In this document: positions 6,258 to 13,043 of the stretch, piece by piece
Numbering within the stretch: position 1 is the stretch's first letter
How the letters are laid out: each line of letters opens with the position of its first letter
Assembly: GCA_044220535.1 (NCBI GenBank)
Contig: JBGAQU010000073.1
Span: 1-14,254, forward strand
From: JBDHTS01 sp044220535
GTDB lineage: Bacteria; Pseudomonadota; Alphaproteobacteria; Micavibrionales; Micavibrionaceae
DNA length: 14,254 nucleotides
Direction: 5' to 3'
The notes under the pieces: model-generated
What the model saw: the letters and a program-made list of their open reading frames with translations, nothing else
Database searches by the model: none
Told to the model about the DNA's origin: nothing
Position numbers and translations under genes: made by a program

Positions 6258-8534
6258 ATGGTATTGGCGACCAATCTGGGGTTCCCGCGCGTAGGCGTCA
6301 ACCGCGAACTGAAAAAGGCGCAGGAAGCATTCTGGAAAGGCAAGGCGAGCGAAGCCGAACTCCAAGAGACCGCGAAGGAACTGCGCCTGCGCCACTGGAC
6401 CATGCAGAAGGATGCTGGCATCGCGCACATCCCCTCCAATGATTTCACCCTCTATGACCACATGCTGGATATGTGTTGCCTGGTCGGCTGTATCCCGTCC
6501 CGCTATGGCTGGACGGCGGGCAATGTCGATCTGAAGACCTTTTTCGCCATGGCCCGCGGCACGGACAAGGTTCCGGCCATGGAAATGACCAAGTGGTTCG
6601 ATACCAACTATCACTATATCGTCCCTGAATTTGAAGAAGGCCAAAGCTTCAGCCTGTCCTCCACCAAGATTTTCGACCAGTTCAAGGAAGCGCTGGATGC
6701 GGGCATCAAGACGCGTCCGGTGCTGGTCGGGCCTGTCACCTTTATCCATCTCGGCAAATCGAAGGCCGCAAATTTTGACCCCAGAGCATTGATGGAACGC
6801 CTGTTGCCTGTGTACGAACAGGTCTTGCAGAAACTCTCAAAACTCGGCGCGGACTGGGTGCAGATTGATGAGCCGGTGCTGGCGCTGGACTTATGCGAAG
6901 GCGAAAAAGCCTGCTTCAACCCGACCTATGAACGCCTGGCAGCCGCCGCTGGAACCATGAAAATCCTGGTCGCGACCTATTTCGATTCCCTGCGCGACAA
7001 TACCGATATCGCCTGCAACTTGCCTGTGCACGGCCTGCATGTCGATCTGGTGCGTGCGCCCGGTCAATTGGAGCATATCCTGCACCGCCTGCCGAACGAC
7101 CGTGTGCTGTCGCTGGGCGTGATCGATGGCCGCAATATCTGGAAGGCCGATCTGTCGAAAGCTTTGGCGATGGTGGAGAAAGCCGTTGCGAACCAGGGCG
7201 AGGATAAAGTCTTCGTCGCTCCGTCCTGTTCCCTGCTGCACACGCCGATCGACCTTGATGGCGAGACGAAGCTGGATGCGCAGGTCAAAAGCTGGATGGC
7301 CTTTGCAAAGCAGAAGCTGAATGAAGTCGCCTTGCTGGCTAAAGGCCGCGAAAAAATTGCCGCTGCTCTCGCTGAAAGCGATAAAGTGGTCGATGATCGT
7401 AAAACATCGCCGCGCATTCATGACCAGGCTGTGAAGGCCCGCCTGAACGCCGTGACGCCCGCGATGCTGGCGCGCAAAAGCGCCTATCCGCAACGTCGGA
7501 AAGTGCAGCAGGTGAAATATAATTTGCCGCTTTATCCTACGACCACCATCGGATCGTTTCCGCAAACGCAAGACATCCGCGCCGCACGCGCAGCCTTCAA
7601 AAAGGGTGAACTGAACGAAGCCGCCTATACCGACGCGATGAAAAAAGAGATCGAAGGCGTCGTCCGCTATCAGGAACAGATCGGCATCGACGTGCTGGTC
7701 CATGGCGAGGCGGAACGCAACGATATGGTGGAATATTTCGGCGAACAGCTGAAAGGCTTCACCTTCACCAAAAACGGCTGGGTGCAATCCTACGGCTCCC
7801 GCTGCGTGAAACCGCCGGTGATCTTCGGCGATATCAGCCGCCCGGATCCGATGACCGTGCAATGGTCGGCCTACGCGCAAAGCCTGACGCAAAAACCTAT
7901 GAAGGGCATGCTCACCGGCCCGGTGACGATCCTGCAATGGAGCTTCGTGCGCGACGACCAGCCGCGTGAAACCACATGCAAACAGATCGCCCTCGCCATT
8001 CTGGATGAGGTGCAGGATCTGGAAAAGGCCGGAATCACAATCATACAGATCGACGAACCCGCCATCCGTGAAGGCCTGCCTTTGCGTCAGGAAGACCGCG
8101 CCGCATACCTGAAATGGGCGGTGGATTCCTTCCTGCTGTCCTCCACGGGCGTGGCCGACACGACCCAGATCCATACCCATATGTGCTATTCCGAATTCAA
8201 CGACATCATTGAATCGGTCGGCGCGATGGATGCGGATGTGATTTCCATTGAAACTTCGCGCAGCCAGATGGAACTGCTCGACGCCTTCGTAAACTATAAA
8301 TACCCGAACGAAATCGGCCCGGGCGTCTATGACATCCATTCCCCGCGCGTCGCGCCGGTGGATGAAATGTCCGGCCTGCTGCAAAAGGCGCTCGACGTCC
8401 TGAAACCCGAACAGGTCTGGGTCAACCCCGATTGCGGCCTGAAAACCCGCGCCTGGCCGGAAACGAAAGCCGCGCTGGAAAACATGGTGCAGGCGACAAA
8501 AATGCTGCGCGACAGGCAAAGGGCAGCCGCCTGA
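6258..8534 (+). CDS. metE: Cobalamin-independent methionine synthase
   Basis: It transfers the methyl group of 5-methyl-THF (polyglutamate) to homocysteine, making methionine without B12. The 758 residues contain both duplicated barrels: the N-terminal one begins LGFPRVGVNRELKKAQEAFW, the C-terminal one begins near TTTIGSFPQTQDIR. The zinc ligands fall at His641, Cys643 (HMC), Glu665 (SIETSRS) and Cys726 (NPDCGLK), the same numbers as in the E. coli enzyme, which supports the start codon chosen. That ATG at 6258 has GGAGG at 6245-6249, eight bases before it. The frame is open to 6195 but the extension has no ribosome site and is not family-like. It lies directly behind metF, so the two final steps of methionine synthesis are together. 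The next ORF begins five bases after its stop. Confidence 0.98.
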   Translation: MVLATNLGFPRVGVNRELKKAQEAFWKGKASEAELQETAKELRLRHWTMQKDAGIAHIPSNDFTLYDHMLDMCCLVGCIPSRYGWTAGNVDLKTFFAMARGTDKVPAMEMTKWFDTNYHYIVPEFEEGQSFSLSSTKIFDQFKEALDAGIKTRPVLVGPVTFIHLGKSKAANFDPRALMERLLPVYEQVLQKLSKLGADWVQIDEPVLALDLCEGEKACFNPTYERLAAAAGTMKILVATYFDSLRDNTDIACNLPVHGLHVDLVRAPGQLEHILHRLPNDRVLSLGVIDGRNIWKADLSKALAMVEKAVANQGEDKVFVAPSCSLLHTPIDLDGETKLDAQVKSWMAFAKQKLNEVALLAKGREKIAAALAESDKVVDDRKTSPRIHDQAVKARLNAVTPAMLARKSAYPQRRKVQQVKYNLPLYPTTTIGSFPQTQDIRAARAAFKKGELNEAAYTDAMKKEIEGVVRYQEQIGIDVLVHGEAERNDMVEYFGEQLKGFTFTKNGWVQSYGSRCVKPPVIFGDISRPDPMTVQWSAYAQSLTQKPMKGMLTGPVTILQWSFVRDDQPRETTCKQIALAILDEVQDLEKAGITIIQIDEPAIREGLPLRQEDRAAYLKWAVDSFLLSSTGVADTTQIHTHMCYSEFNDIIESVGAMDADVISIETSRSQMELLDAFVNYKYPNEIGPGVYDIHSPRVAPVDEMSGLLQKALDVLKPEQVWVNPDCGLKTRAWPETKAALENMVQATKMLRDRQRAAA

Positions 8535-8539
8535 ATCGA

Positions 8540-8931
8540 ATGCCGACCTTTATAAAAAGCGGATGGTGGGAAACGGATACAGGATCCCGCCTGTATCTCG
8601 ACATAGATAAGAATGGAACTGTCAAAGGCAGGTTTTCTGAAGAGCGCCGGTCAGGATGGTCGCCGATCTTTCCGTCCGCGCTCACCGGTTTGTCGCATTG
8701 AGTTTCGATGCTGGCGATACGTCTTTCACCAACCATTACCTAAAAACATTACTGAATTTTATCCCGAATGACATGCCCGAACGCTATCGCGGGAATATTG
8801 CGCACCGCACACTGTATAATCTCCGGAAAATCCAGAATGATATTTTGCTTAAAAAGTTTGAAGATTCCATTGAACTGTCTGCATTATTTCAGTCGCAAAA
8901 CAGGTGGCCGCTTCAAATGCATCCGGGATAA
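8540..8931 (+). pseudogene. Frameshifted small gene with an avidin-like N-terminal pattern
   Basis: Two overlapping frames look like one broken gene. An ATG at 8540, five bases after metE, opens a 53-codon frame ending at 8701. A second frame is open from 8641 to a stop at 8931. Joining them by re-reading T8689 (equal to one missing T in GGTTTG) gives about 130 residues running on as LTG then FVALSFDAGDTSFTNHYL. The first part, GWWETDTGSRLYLDIDKNG then TVKGRF, aligns without gaps to the first two strands of streptavidin: Trp21, Gly26, Ser27 and both later glycines match, while Asn23 and Tyr43 are Thr and Phe. LTG and TSFTNH could match VLTG and TTWSGQ. The C-terminal half looks helical, unlike avidin. 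The ribosome site is poor and the gene ends three bases before the convergent methyltransferase. The family link is tentative. The shift could be a true mutation or a sequencing error. Confidence 0.5.
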
Positions 8932-8934
8932 GAT

Positions 8935-10269
8935 TTACAAATCTTCTTCTGTTTTGTCGGGAATGATCTGATTTTTTCGTATAAGAACCGCCGCGAAAAA
9001 CCCGTCAGTATTGTGCTGCCTCGGCGTCAGGCGCATATAGGGATCTTTGCACGGCGCGTCGCCGTCGCCCCAGATTTTAGAGACGGGCAGGATTTCAAAA
9101 TCCGGATGGCGCTGCAGAAACGCGTTCGCCTGGTTTTCGTTTTCCGCGGGCAGGAGAGAGCACGTGGCGTAAACCAGCCGTCCACCCGGTTTCACTGTCT
9201 TCGCGGCCTTATCCAGGATCTCCGCCTGCGTCGCCAGCAAATCGTCCAGCTTCGGGCCGAAGGCGCGCCAGCGCAGATCCGGATTGCGCCGCCATGTGCC
9301 AGTGCCGCTGCATGGCGCGTCGATCAGCACGACGTCGAACGTGCCTTTCTGCCGCCGCAGCCATTTACGGTTTTTTTCATCAGATAGCGGGCGGACTTCG
9401 ATAATGTCGGCGACGCCCGCGCGCTTGAACCGGGCACGGCCTTTCTGCAGGCGGTCGGCGTTGATGTCGCAGGCGACGATGCGGCCTTTATTGTTCATGG
9501 CGCTGGCCAAGGCCAGCGTCTTGCCGCCGGAACCCGCGCAGTAATCCAGCACCTGGTTGCCCGGCTGCGCGCCCGAAACGAAGGCGATCAATTGCGACCC
9601 CTCATCCTGAATCTCGATCAGCCCTTTGGTGAAGGCTTTGGTTTCGGATAGGTAGGCCTTGCCTTTTGTGCGCAATCCGGTCGGCGCCCAGCGGCAGGGC
9701 GTGGTTTCGACGCCGTCCTTGGCCAGGCTGGCCATTGCATGCTCCCGGTCGATCTTGCGAAGGTTGACGCGCAGGTCGAGCGGGGCGGAACTCATCAAAG
9801 CCTGCAGTTCCGGCACGAAATCGTTGCCGAAATATCCACGCAGCGCCTCTTCATGGTTTGGCGGGCATTCGGCCTGCACAGCGTCCGGCATGTCGGGATG
9901 GTCCAGCGTGTGGTTTTCAAGACGGCGGATCAGGGACTTCTCTTCATCGGTCAGAGGCGGCGCGCTGTATTTCGACTCTTCGAAATGGCGTTCAACCCCT
10001 TCGGTCTTCATGCTCTCACCCAGCACTAGCCAGGCCAGCAGGCGATTGCGGGCAGTGTCCTCAACTTCCGATTTCTGCAGCCACCAGCCGAGCCTTGCAT
10101 GGGCGCGCACTATATTGTAAATGCGCTCGACAATGGCCGACCTGTCCTTGGAACCGATATAGCGCCTGTTGCGCATATAATCGCCGACCGTTCCGTCCAT
10201 CGGGATGCGGCTGTGGTCAATTTTCTCCTGGATCTCCAGGGCGGCTTGCAGGCGGGCGGCGGGGGTCAT
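8935..10269 (-). CDS. rsmB: RsmB/NOP2 family rRNA cytosine-C5 methyltransferase
   Basis: It is predicted to methylate a cytosine at C5 in 16S rRNA with S-adenosylmethionine. The 444 residues comprise an N-terminal NusB-like/RsmB RNA-binding region (about 1-160, with RNRRYIGSKDRSAIVERIYN) and a Rossmann methyltransferase domain. The SAM-binding motif is VLDYCAGSGGKTLAL (240-254), followed by ACDIN (266-270). The two catalytic cysteines are Cys320 in DAPCSGTG and Cys370 in YATCS. The ATG at 10269 has AAGGA seven bases upstream. An in-frame start at 10434 would add 55 residues that are not family-like. The symbol is by family; the exact target base cannot be read from sequence. It lies on the same strand as guaB and guaA and between them, the order I recall for many alphaproteobacteria. 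Confidence 0.92.
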   Translation of the reverse strand: MTPAARLQAALEIQEKIDHSRIPMDGTVGDYMRNRRYIGSKDRSAIVERIYNIVRAHARLGWWLQKSEVEDTARNRLLAWLVLGESMKTEGVERHFEESKYSAPPLTDEEKSLIRRLENHTLDHPDMPDAVQAECPPNHEEALRGYFGNDFVPELQALMSSAPLDLRVNLRKIDREHAMASLAKDGVETTPCRWAPTGLRTKGKAYLSETKAFTKGLIEIQDEGSQLIAFVSGAQPGNQVLDYCAGSGGKTLALASAMNNKGRIVACDINADRLQKGRARFKRAGVADIIEVRPLSDEKNRKWLRRQKGTFDVVLIDAPCSGTGTWRRNPDLRWRAFGPKLDDLLATQAEILDKAAKTVKPGGRLVYATCSLLPAENENQANAFLQRHPDFEILPVSKIWGDGDAPCKDPYMRLTPRQHNTDGFFAAVLIRKNQIIPDKTEEDL

Positions 10270-10315
10270 GGGAAAATCCTTTTCATGGAGGGCTTTATAA
10301 CAGTTTTCCCATGCC

Positions 10316-10324
10316 TGTGGATAA
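10316..10324 (-). other. Single perfect DnaA box
   Basis: TGTGGATAA on the plus strand is the reverse complement of TTATCCACA, the high-affinity DnaA box. It lies in AT-rich DNA about 47 bases upstream of the methyltransferase start. I found no further boxes nearby, so it does not by itself suggest a replication origin. Confidence 0.3.
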
Positions 10325-10408
10325 TTAAAAAATGACAAAATCGTATCATTATCAAAAAAGCCTTGCGCTTTGGTTTCAGCCTCTATATCAAAGGAACTTT
10401 TTTTATTC

Positions 10409-10437
10409 TTGACTCCTCCTTGGTTTATTCCCAAACT
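10409..10437 (+). promoter_or_regulatory. Promoter-like motif of small gene 1
   Basis: TTGACT at 10409-10414 is followed after 17 bases by CAAACT (10432-10437), a weak -10. The layout repeats that before small gene 2: the distance from TTGAC to the GAGGAG ribosome site is 52 bases here and about the same there, and the -10 cores align as AAACT and ATACT. Confidence 0.45.
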
Positions 10438-10475
10438 CTCTCAGTCTACCGGTGTTAACAGAGGAGAGAGTAATA

Positions 10476-10589
10476 ATGAGCCTTACAAAAATCCAACAAG
10501 CGTCCGTTAAAGCGCCTAACTATGATATTTTGAAGCCTGAAGAAGGTGGGGATCATAAACCGGCACCTATCCTTAAAGCTGGCATTTAA
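10476..10589 (+). CDS. Small protein 1 of a related pair (37 aa)
   Basis: This 37-codon ORF starts at an ATG with a strong ribosome site (GAGGAG at 10461-10466) and ends 13 bases before a textbook terminator. It therefore forms a complete transcription unit of its own. The product begins MSLTKIQQASVKAPNYDILK and ends KPAPILKAGI. It has no Cys, no membrane segment and no signal peptide, and is rich in Pro and Lys, so it is probably unstructured. Its end resembles that of the next small protein: APILKAGI against APVKIKGM, a pattern of A-P-[IV]-x3-G-[IM] at the extreme C-terminus. I do not recognise a family. The gene was found by eye from its signals. A non-coding RNA with an incidental ORF is less likely, given the matched ribosome sites and C-termini of both copies. 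Confidence 0.7.
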   Translation: MSLTKIQQASVKAPNYDILKPEEGGDHKPAPILKAGI

Positions 10590-10602
10590 TCCCAAATTTC
10601 CT

Positions 10603-10629
10603 AAAAGCCGCCTTAGGGCGGCTTTTTTT
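10603..10629 (+). terminator. Intrinsic terminator after small gene 1
   Basis: AAAAGCCGCC (10603-10612) pairs perfectly with GGCGGCTTTT (10617-10626) across the loop TTAG, and seven Ts run from 10623 to 10629. This is a classic Rho-independent terminator. Its stem core GCCGCC/GGCGGC is the same as that of the terminator after small gene 2. Confidence 0.95.
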
Positions 10630-10637
10630 ATTGAGTC

Positions 10638-10666
10638 TTGACGATGTCAAAAATCTTTCCAATACT
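10638..10666 (+). promoter_or_regulatory. Probable promoter of small gene 2
   Basis: TTGACG (10638-10643, five of six consensus bases) and AATACT (10661-10666, four of six) are exactly 17 bases apart. The motif lies between the terminator of small gene 1 and the ribosome site at 10691, giving an expected leader of roughly 30 bases. Confidence 0.6.
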
Positions 10667-10704
10667 CATTGTGATTATATAACAACAGACAGAGGAGCGA
10701 TAAA

Positions 10705-10836
10705 ATGAGCAAAGAAACAATCTTCCAGCCTTTGACGGCTCAATTTGGTGGCCCGAAGGATGAGGGATACGGCACCAGAGAAAGCAGCCTTAAGCCCCTG
10801 CCCGGCCCAGCCCCGGTTAAAATCAAGGGCATGTAA
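10705..10836 (+). CDS. Small protein 2 of a related pair (43 aa)
   Basis: This 43-codon ORF has its own promoter-like motif, a strong ribosome site (AGAGGAG at 10691-10697, seven bases before the ATG) and its own terminator 11 bases after the stop. The product begins MSKETIFQPLTAQFGGPKDE and ends LKPLPGPAPVKIKGM. It is soluble, lacks Cys and is Pro/Lys/Gly-rich. The ending APVKIKGM resembles APILKAGI of small protein 1. The DNA around both start codons is also alike (ACAGAGGAG, then a short AT stretch, then ATGAGC), so the two probably arose by duplication and then diverged in the middle. No family or function is recognised. No transporter, protease or modification enzyme that would suggest a peptide-export or RiPP system lies next to them. 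Confidence 0.75.
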   Translation: MSKETIFQPLTAQFGGPKDEGYGTRESSLKPLPGPAPVKIKGM

Positions 10837-10847
10837 TCCGCGAATTC

Positions 10848-10873
10848 AAAAAGCCGCCTTCGGGCGGCTTTTT
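10848..10873 (+). terminator. Intrinsic terminator after small gene 2
   Basis: AAAAAGCCGCC (10848-10858) pairs perfectly with GGCGGCTTTTT (10863-10873) around a stable TTCG tetraloop. The T tract is five bases long. Confidence 0.93.
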
Positions 10874-10885
10874 CATGCCTGTCTC

Positions 10886-10916
10886 TTGACCTTCACAAAG
10901 CGCAGCCGCATATGTT
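10886..10916 (+). promoter_or_regulatory. Possible promoter of the alkene reductase gene
   Basis: TTGACC at 10886-10891 and TATGTT at 10911-10916 (four of six) are 19 bases apart, directly after the terminator of small gene 2 and just before the ribosome site. It is the third TTGAC hexamer in 500 bases. The long spacing makes the -10 uncertain. Confidence 0.4.
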
Positions 10917-10935
10917 AAGGCAACAGGAGCTTATC

Positions 10936-12018
10936 ATGACATCTTTATTCGATCCTCTTCAGGCGGGCGCGCTCAATCTTAAAAACCGCTGTGTGATGGC
11001 GCCGCTGACCCGGGCGCGGGCAGGCGAAAGCCGTATACCCAACGCCCTGATGGCCGAATATTACGCGCAGCGCGGCGGGGCCGGGCTGATCATCTCCGAA
11101 GCCACGGCCATTTCACCGGAAGGCTATGGCTGGAAGGACGCGCCGGGGGCCTATACACCCGACATGGAGAAAGGTTGGAAAGCGGTGACGGATGCCGTCC
11201 ATGCGCAGGGCGGCCTGATGGTGCTGCAGCTCTGGCATATGGGCCGCATATCGCATCCTGACCTGCTGGGCGGCCAGTTGCCGGTCGCGCCATCCGCCAT
11301 TGCGGCCGCTGGCGTGAACAGGTCGCTCGGCACCGATAAAACTTATGTCGTGCCGCGCCCGATGACGAAGGATGATATTAAACGCACGATGGACGATTAC
11401 GCGAAGGCAACGCAGCTGGCGTTGCGCGCAGGGTTTGACGGGGTGGAAATCCACGGCGCGAACGGCTACCTGATCGACCAGTTCCTGAAAGACGGATCGA
11501 ATAAGCGCGACGACGAATACGGCGGCAGCGTCGATAACCGCGCGCGTTTTCTGCTGGAAGTCATCGACGCCGTGACCTCCGTCGCCGGAAAAGACCGCAC
11601 CGGCCTGCGCCTGTCGCCGGACAATGTGCAGGACTGCGAGGACAGCGACCCGGCCGGCACATTCACACGCATCGCCGAACTTTTGAATTCCCAAAGTCTC
11701 GCCTATTTGCATGTCAAGGAACCTTCGCGTGATAAAGGCGGCCATGCCATTACACCTTCCGCAACGCTAAACATGCGTGAAGTCTATGAACACACTCTGT
11801 TCGTGAATGAAGGTTATGACAGAAAAACAGGGCAGGCGGCGCTGGATTCAGGCTTGGCTGATGCCGTTGCCTTCGGTGTGCCGTTCCTGGCCAATCCTGA
11901 TCTGGTGGATCGACTGAAAACAGGTGCACCCCTCAACACGCCGGACCAGAAACATTTCTACCAAGGCGGCGAGGTCGGCTACACGGATTATCCCACCCTT
12001 AAATCACGGGCGGCTTGA
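10936..12018 (+). CDS. Old Yellow Enzyme family alkene reductase (NemA-like)
   Basis: A predicted FMN flavoenzyme that reduces activated C=C bonds, such as those of enones, nitroalkenes or maleimides, with NAD(P)H. The 360 residues form one TIM barrel. Visible landmarks are LFDPLQAGALNLKNR near the start, MAPLTRARA at 21-29, LQLWHMGRISHP at 97-108, and GVEIHGANGYLIDQFL at 169-184. The last contains the substrate-binding His173 and Asn176 and the active-site Tyr178. RLSP at 225-228 and FYQGGEVGYTDYP near the end also fit. The ATG at 10936 has AGGAG at 10925-10929, six bases before it. A start at 10912 would overlap the likely promoter. The gene is probably transcribed alone, because a terminator stands just upstream. 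Its last 20 bases overlap the convergent gene. The physiological substrate is unknown; detoxification of electrophiles is usual for the family. Confidence 0.93.
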   Translation: MTSLFDPLQAGALNLKNRCVMAPLTRARAGESRIPNALMAEYYAQRGGAGLIISEATAISPEGYGWKDAPGAYTPDMEKGWKAVTDAVHAQGGLMVLQLWHMGRISHPDLLGGQLPVAPSAIAAAGVNRSLGTDKTYVVPRPMTKDDIKRTMDDYAKATQLALRAGFDGVEIHGANGYLIDQFLKDGSNKRDDEYGGSVDNRARFLLEVIDAVTSVAGKDRTGLRLSPDNVQDCEDSDPAGTFTRIAELLNSQSLAYLHVKEPSRDKGGHAITPSATLNMREVYEHTLFVNEGYDRKTGQAALDSGLADAVAFGVPFLANPDLVDRLKTGAPLNTPDQKHFYQGGEVGYTDYPTLKSRAA

Positions 12019-12343
12019 TCGGGCCTTCTTGGATCATGGTTTTTTCTTTCGGTTGAATAAAATGCGCTATGCGCGCGCATACGGCTTTGTAAACCAAACT
12101 TGAACCTTCTGAAACATTGCCCGTGCCTTTGCCAATACCTTCGGCGGCATGATTAATGCCCATACTTACGCCCTTAACCGCCAGAACTAACCCATCACCT
12201 GCCGCATCTGCGATTTTTGTCCCTTGGCGTTCAATAGCAGGCATAAATGCCGGGGCAAGGAAGGCAGCAACCAAAGGGATTTTGCTTTTCAAAACTGGGG
12301 CGGCCGCAGCAAAAGCGCGGATAAGCAGTGCGGGTGTAGGCAT
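11999..12343 (-). CDS. Hypothetical protein (114 aa)
   Basis: The 114-residue product starts at an ATG with GGAGGT six bases upstream, a strong reason to accept it. A longer frame to 12388 exists but has no comparable ribosome site. Residues 1-35 are hydrophobic and Ala-rich with scattered Arg and Lys, ending near LVAAFLAPAFMPAIER; this may be a membrane-associated helix and does not look like a clean signal peptide. The middle is Gly/Ala-rich (AAEGIGKGTGNVSEGSS) and the end is Pro/Lys-rich, GPIKPPVI. I recognise no domain. The last 20 bases overlap the 3' end of the alkene reductase gene, tail to tail. The GNAT gene lies 54 bases upstream on the same strand, so the two may be co-transcribed. 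Confidence 0.7.
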   Translation of the reverse strand: MPTPALLIRAFAAAAPVLKSKIPLVAAFLAPAFMPAIERQGTKIADAAGDGLVLAVKGVSMGINHAAEGIGKGTGNVSEGSSLVYKAVCARIAHFIQPKEKTMIQEGPIKPPVI

Positions 12344-12397
12344 ATTTAACCTCCGATAATGAAAGCAATATAACATTTCAAGCGACAAAAGACAATT

Positions 12398-12943
12398 TCA
12401 GCGCCAAAGCCCAGCCGTATCCCGCCATCCGAATACAGCCTCCGGCAGCATTTTTCCGCCAATCTCCACCTGCTTCTTCCCGATGCGCTGCCCGCCCATC
12501 GCCTTGTAAAATTCAATGGCGCGTTTATTGCCGTCCAGCACCCACAGACATAGTGATTCATGCTTCATGGTTTTCAAATCTGCCGCCGCGCGGGCCAGCA
12601 ATTGCCGCCCCAACCCCTTGCGCCAGTAATCGGGCAGCAGATACAGCGCATAAATTTCCGAAGAATAGAGCGGGCGGATCGGCGACGATCCCGGTGGCGG
12701 CGTGCGCAGGCGGCCAAAGCTGACAAAGCCTGCGGCTTGTCCGCCTTCATCTCGCGCGATCAGTGTCGTACTTTCATTCTTCGCCAAAATGCCGCGCCAT
12801 GTTTCCTCCTTCGCGTTTTGGTCCAGCGCGTCCAGATAGGCCTGATCCGCAAGCCCGCCATAGGCTGCGCGCCAGCCTTCGATATGGATGCGGGCAAGGT
12901 CGGGAATATCGGCCTTACGGGCCGTATCTATTGAGAAAACCAT
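12398..12943 (-). CDS. GNAT family N-acetyltransferase
   Basis: A predicted acetyl-CoA-dependent acyltransferase of 181 residues, close to the usual GNAT length. The beginning, FSIDTARKADIPDLARIHIE then GWRAAYGGL, is typical of the family's first strand and helix. The acetyl-CoA pyrophosphate loop is DYWRKGLGRQLL, fitting the R/Q-x-x-G-x-G/A motif, preceded by the strand SSEIYALYLLP. A later segment LCLWVLDGNKRAIEFYKAMG is the usual motif B with the conserved Asn and Tyr. The substrate cannot be inferred; GNATs of this type act on small amines or protein N-termini. No strong ribosome site precedes the ATG at 12943 and the DNA there is AT-rich. The gene is divergent from the small membrane protein gene at 13044. 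Confidence 0.9.
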   Translation of the reverse strand: MVFSIDTARKADIPDLARIHIEGWRAAYGGLADQAYLDALDQNAKEETWRGILAKNESTTLIARDEGGQAAGFVSFGRLRTPPPGSSPIRPLYSSEIYALYLLPDYWRKGLGRQLLARAAADLKTMKHESLCLWVLDGNKRAIEFYKAMGGQRIGKKQVEIGGKMLPEAVFGWRDTAGLWR

Positions 12944-12981
12944 GATTTTTTTTAATCGATGGCAGCTTTTCTGTCAATTTT

Positions 12982-13007
12982 GGAACCAAACGGTCCGCTT
13001 CGCTGTT
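12982..13007 (+). promoter_or_regulatory. Possible EcfG-type general stress promoter
   Basis: GGAAC at 12982-12986 is followed by 17 bases and then TGTT (13004-13007). This is close to the alphaproteobacterial EcfG consensus GGAAC-N16/17-CGTT, with one mismatch. It lies 37 bases upstream of a small membrane protein gene, a kind of gene often placed under this sigma factor. Confidence 0.45.
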
Positions 13008-13043
13008 GGTTGCTGCAGAATGCAACTGAAAAGGGCTTTAACC

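Noticed and set aside
6891..8519. A 542-codon open frame opposite metE
   Set aside because: It is a shadow created by the codon bias of metE. It has low-complexity His/Arg-rich composition and no family features.
8930..8945. Inverted repeat AAGATTT-AC-AAATCTT at the end of the methyltransferase gene as a two-way terminator
   Set aside because: The stem is short and AT-only, overlaps the stop codon, and has no clear T tract on either side.
10270..10434. A 55-residue N-terminal extension of the RNA methyltransferase, starting at 10434
   Set aside because: The extension is AT-rich, unlike family members, and covers the divergent promoter region. The start at 10269 has a well-placed AAGGA and the usual MTPAARLQAA beginning.
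10316..10475. Replication origin near the DnaA box
   Set aside because: Only one box was found and no origin-linked genes such as dnaA, hemE or parAB are present.
11870..11900. Val in place of the Arg often seen in FGRPFIANPDL of Old Yellow Enzymes (here FGVPFLANPD)
   Set aside because: The surrounding NEGYDRKTGQAALDSG pattern belongs to a proteobacterial subgroup in which I recall this position varying, so it is not clearly a loss of function.
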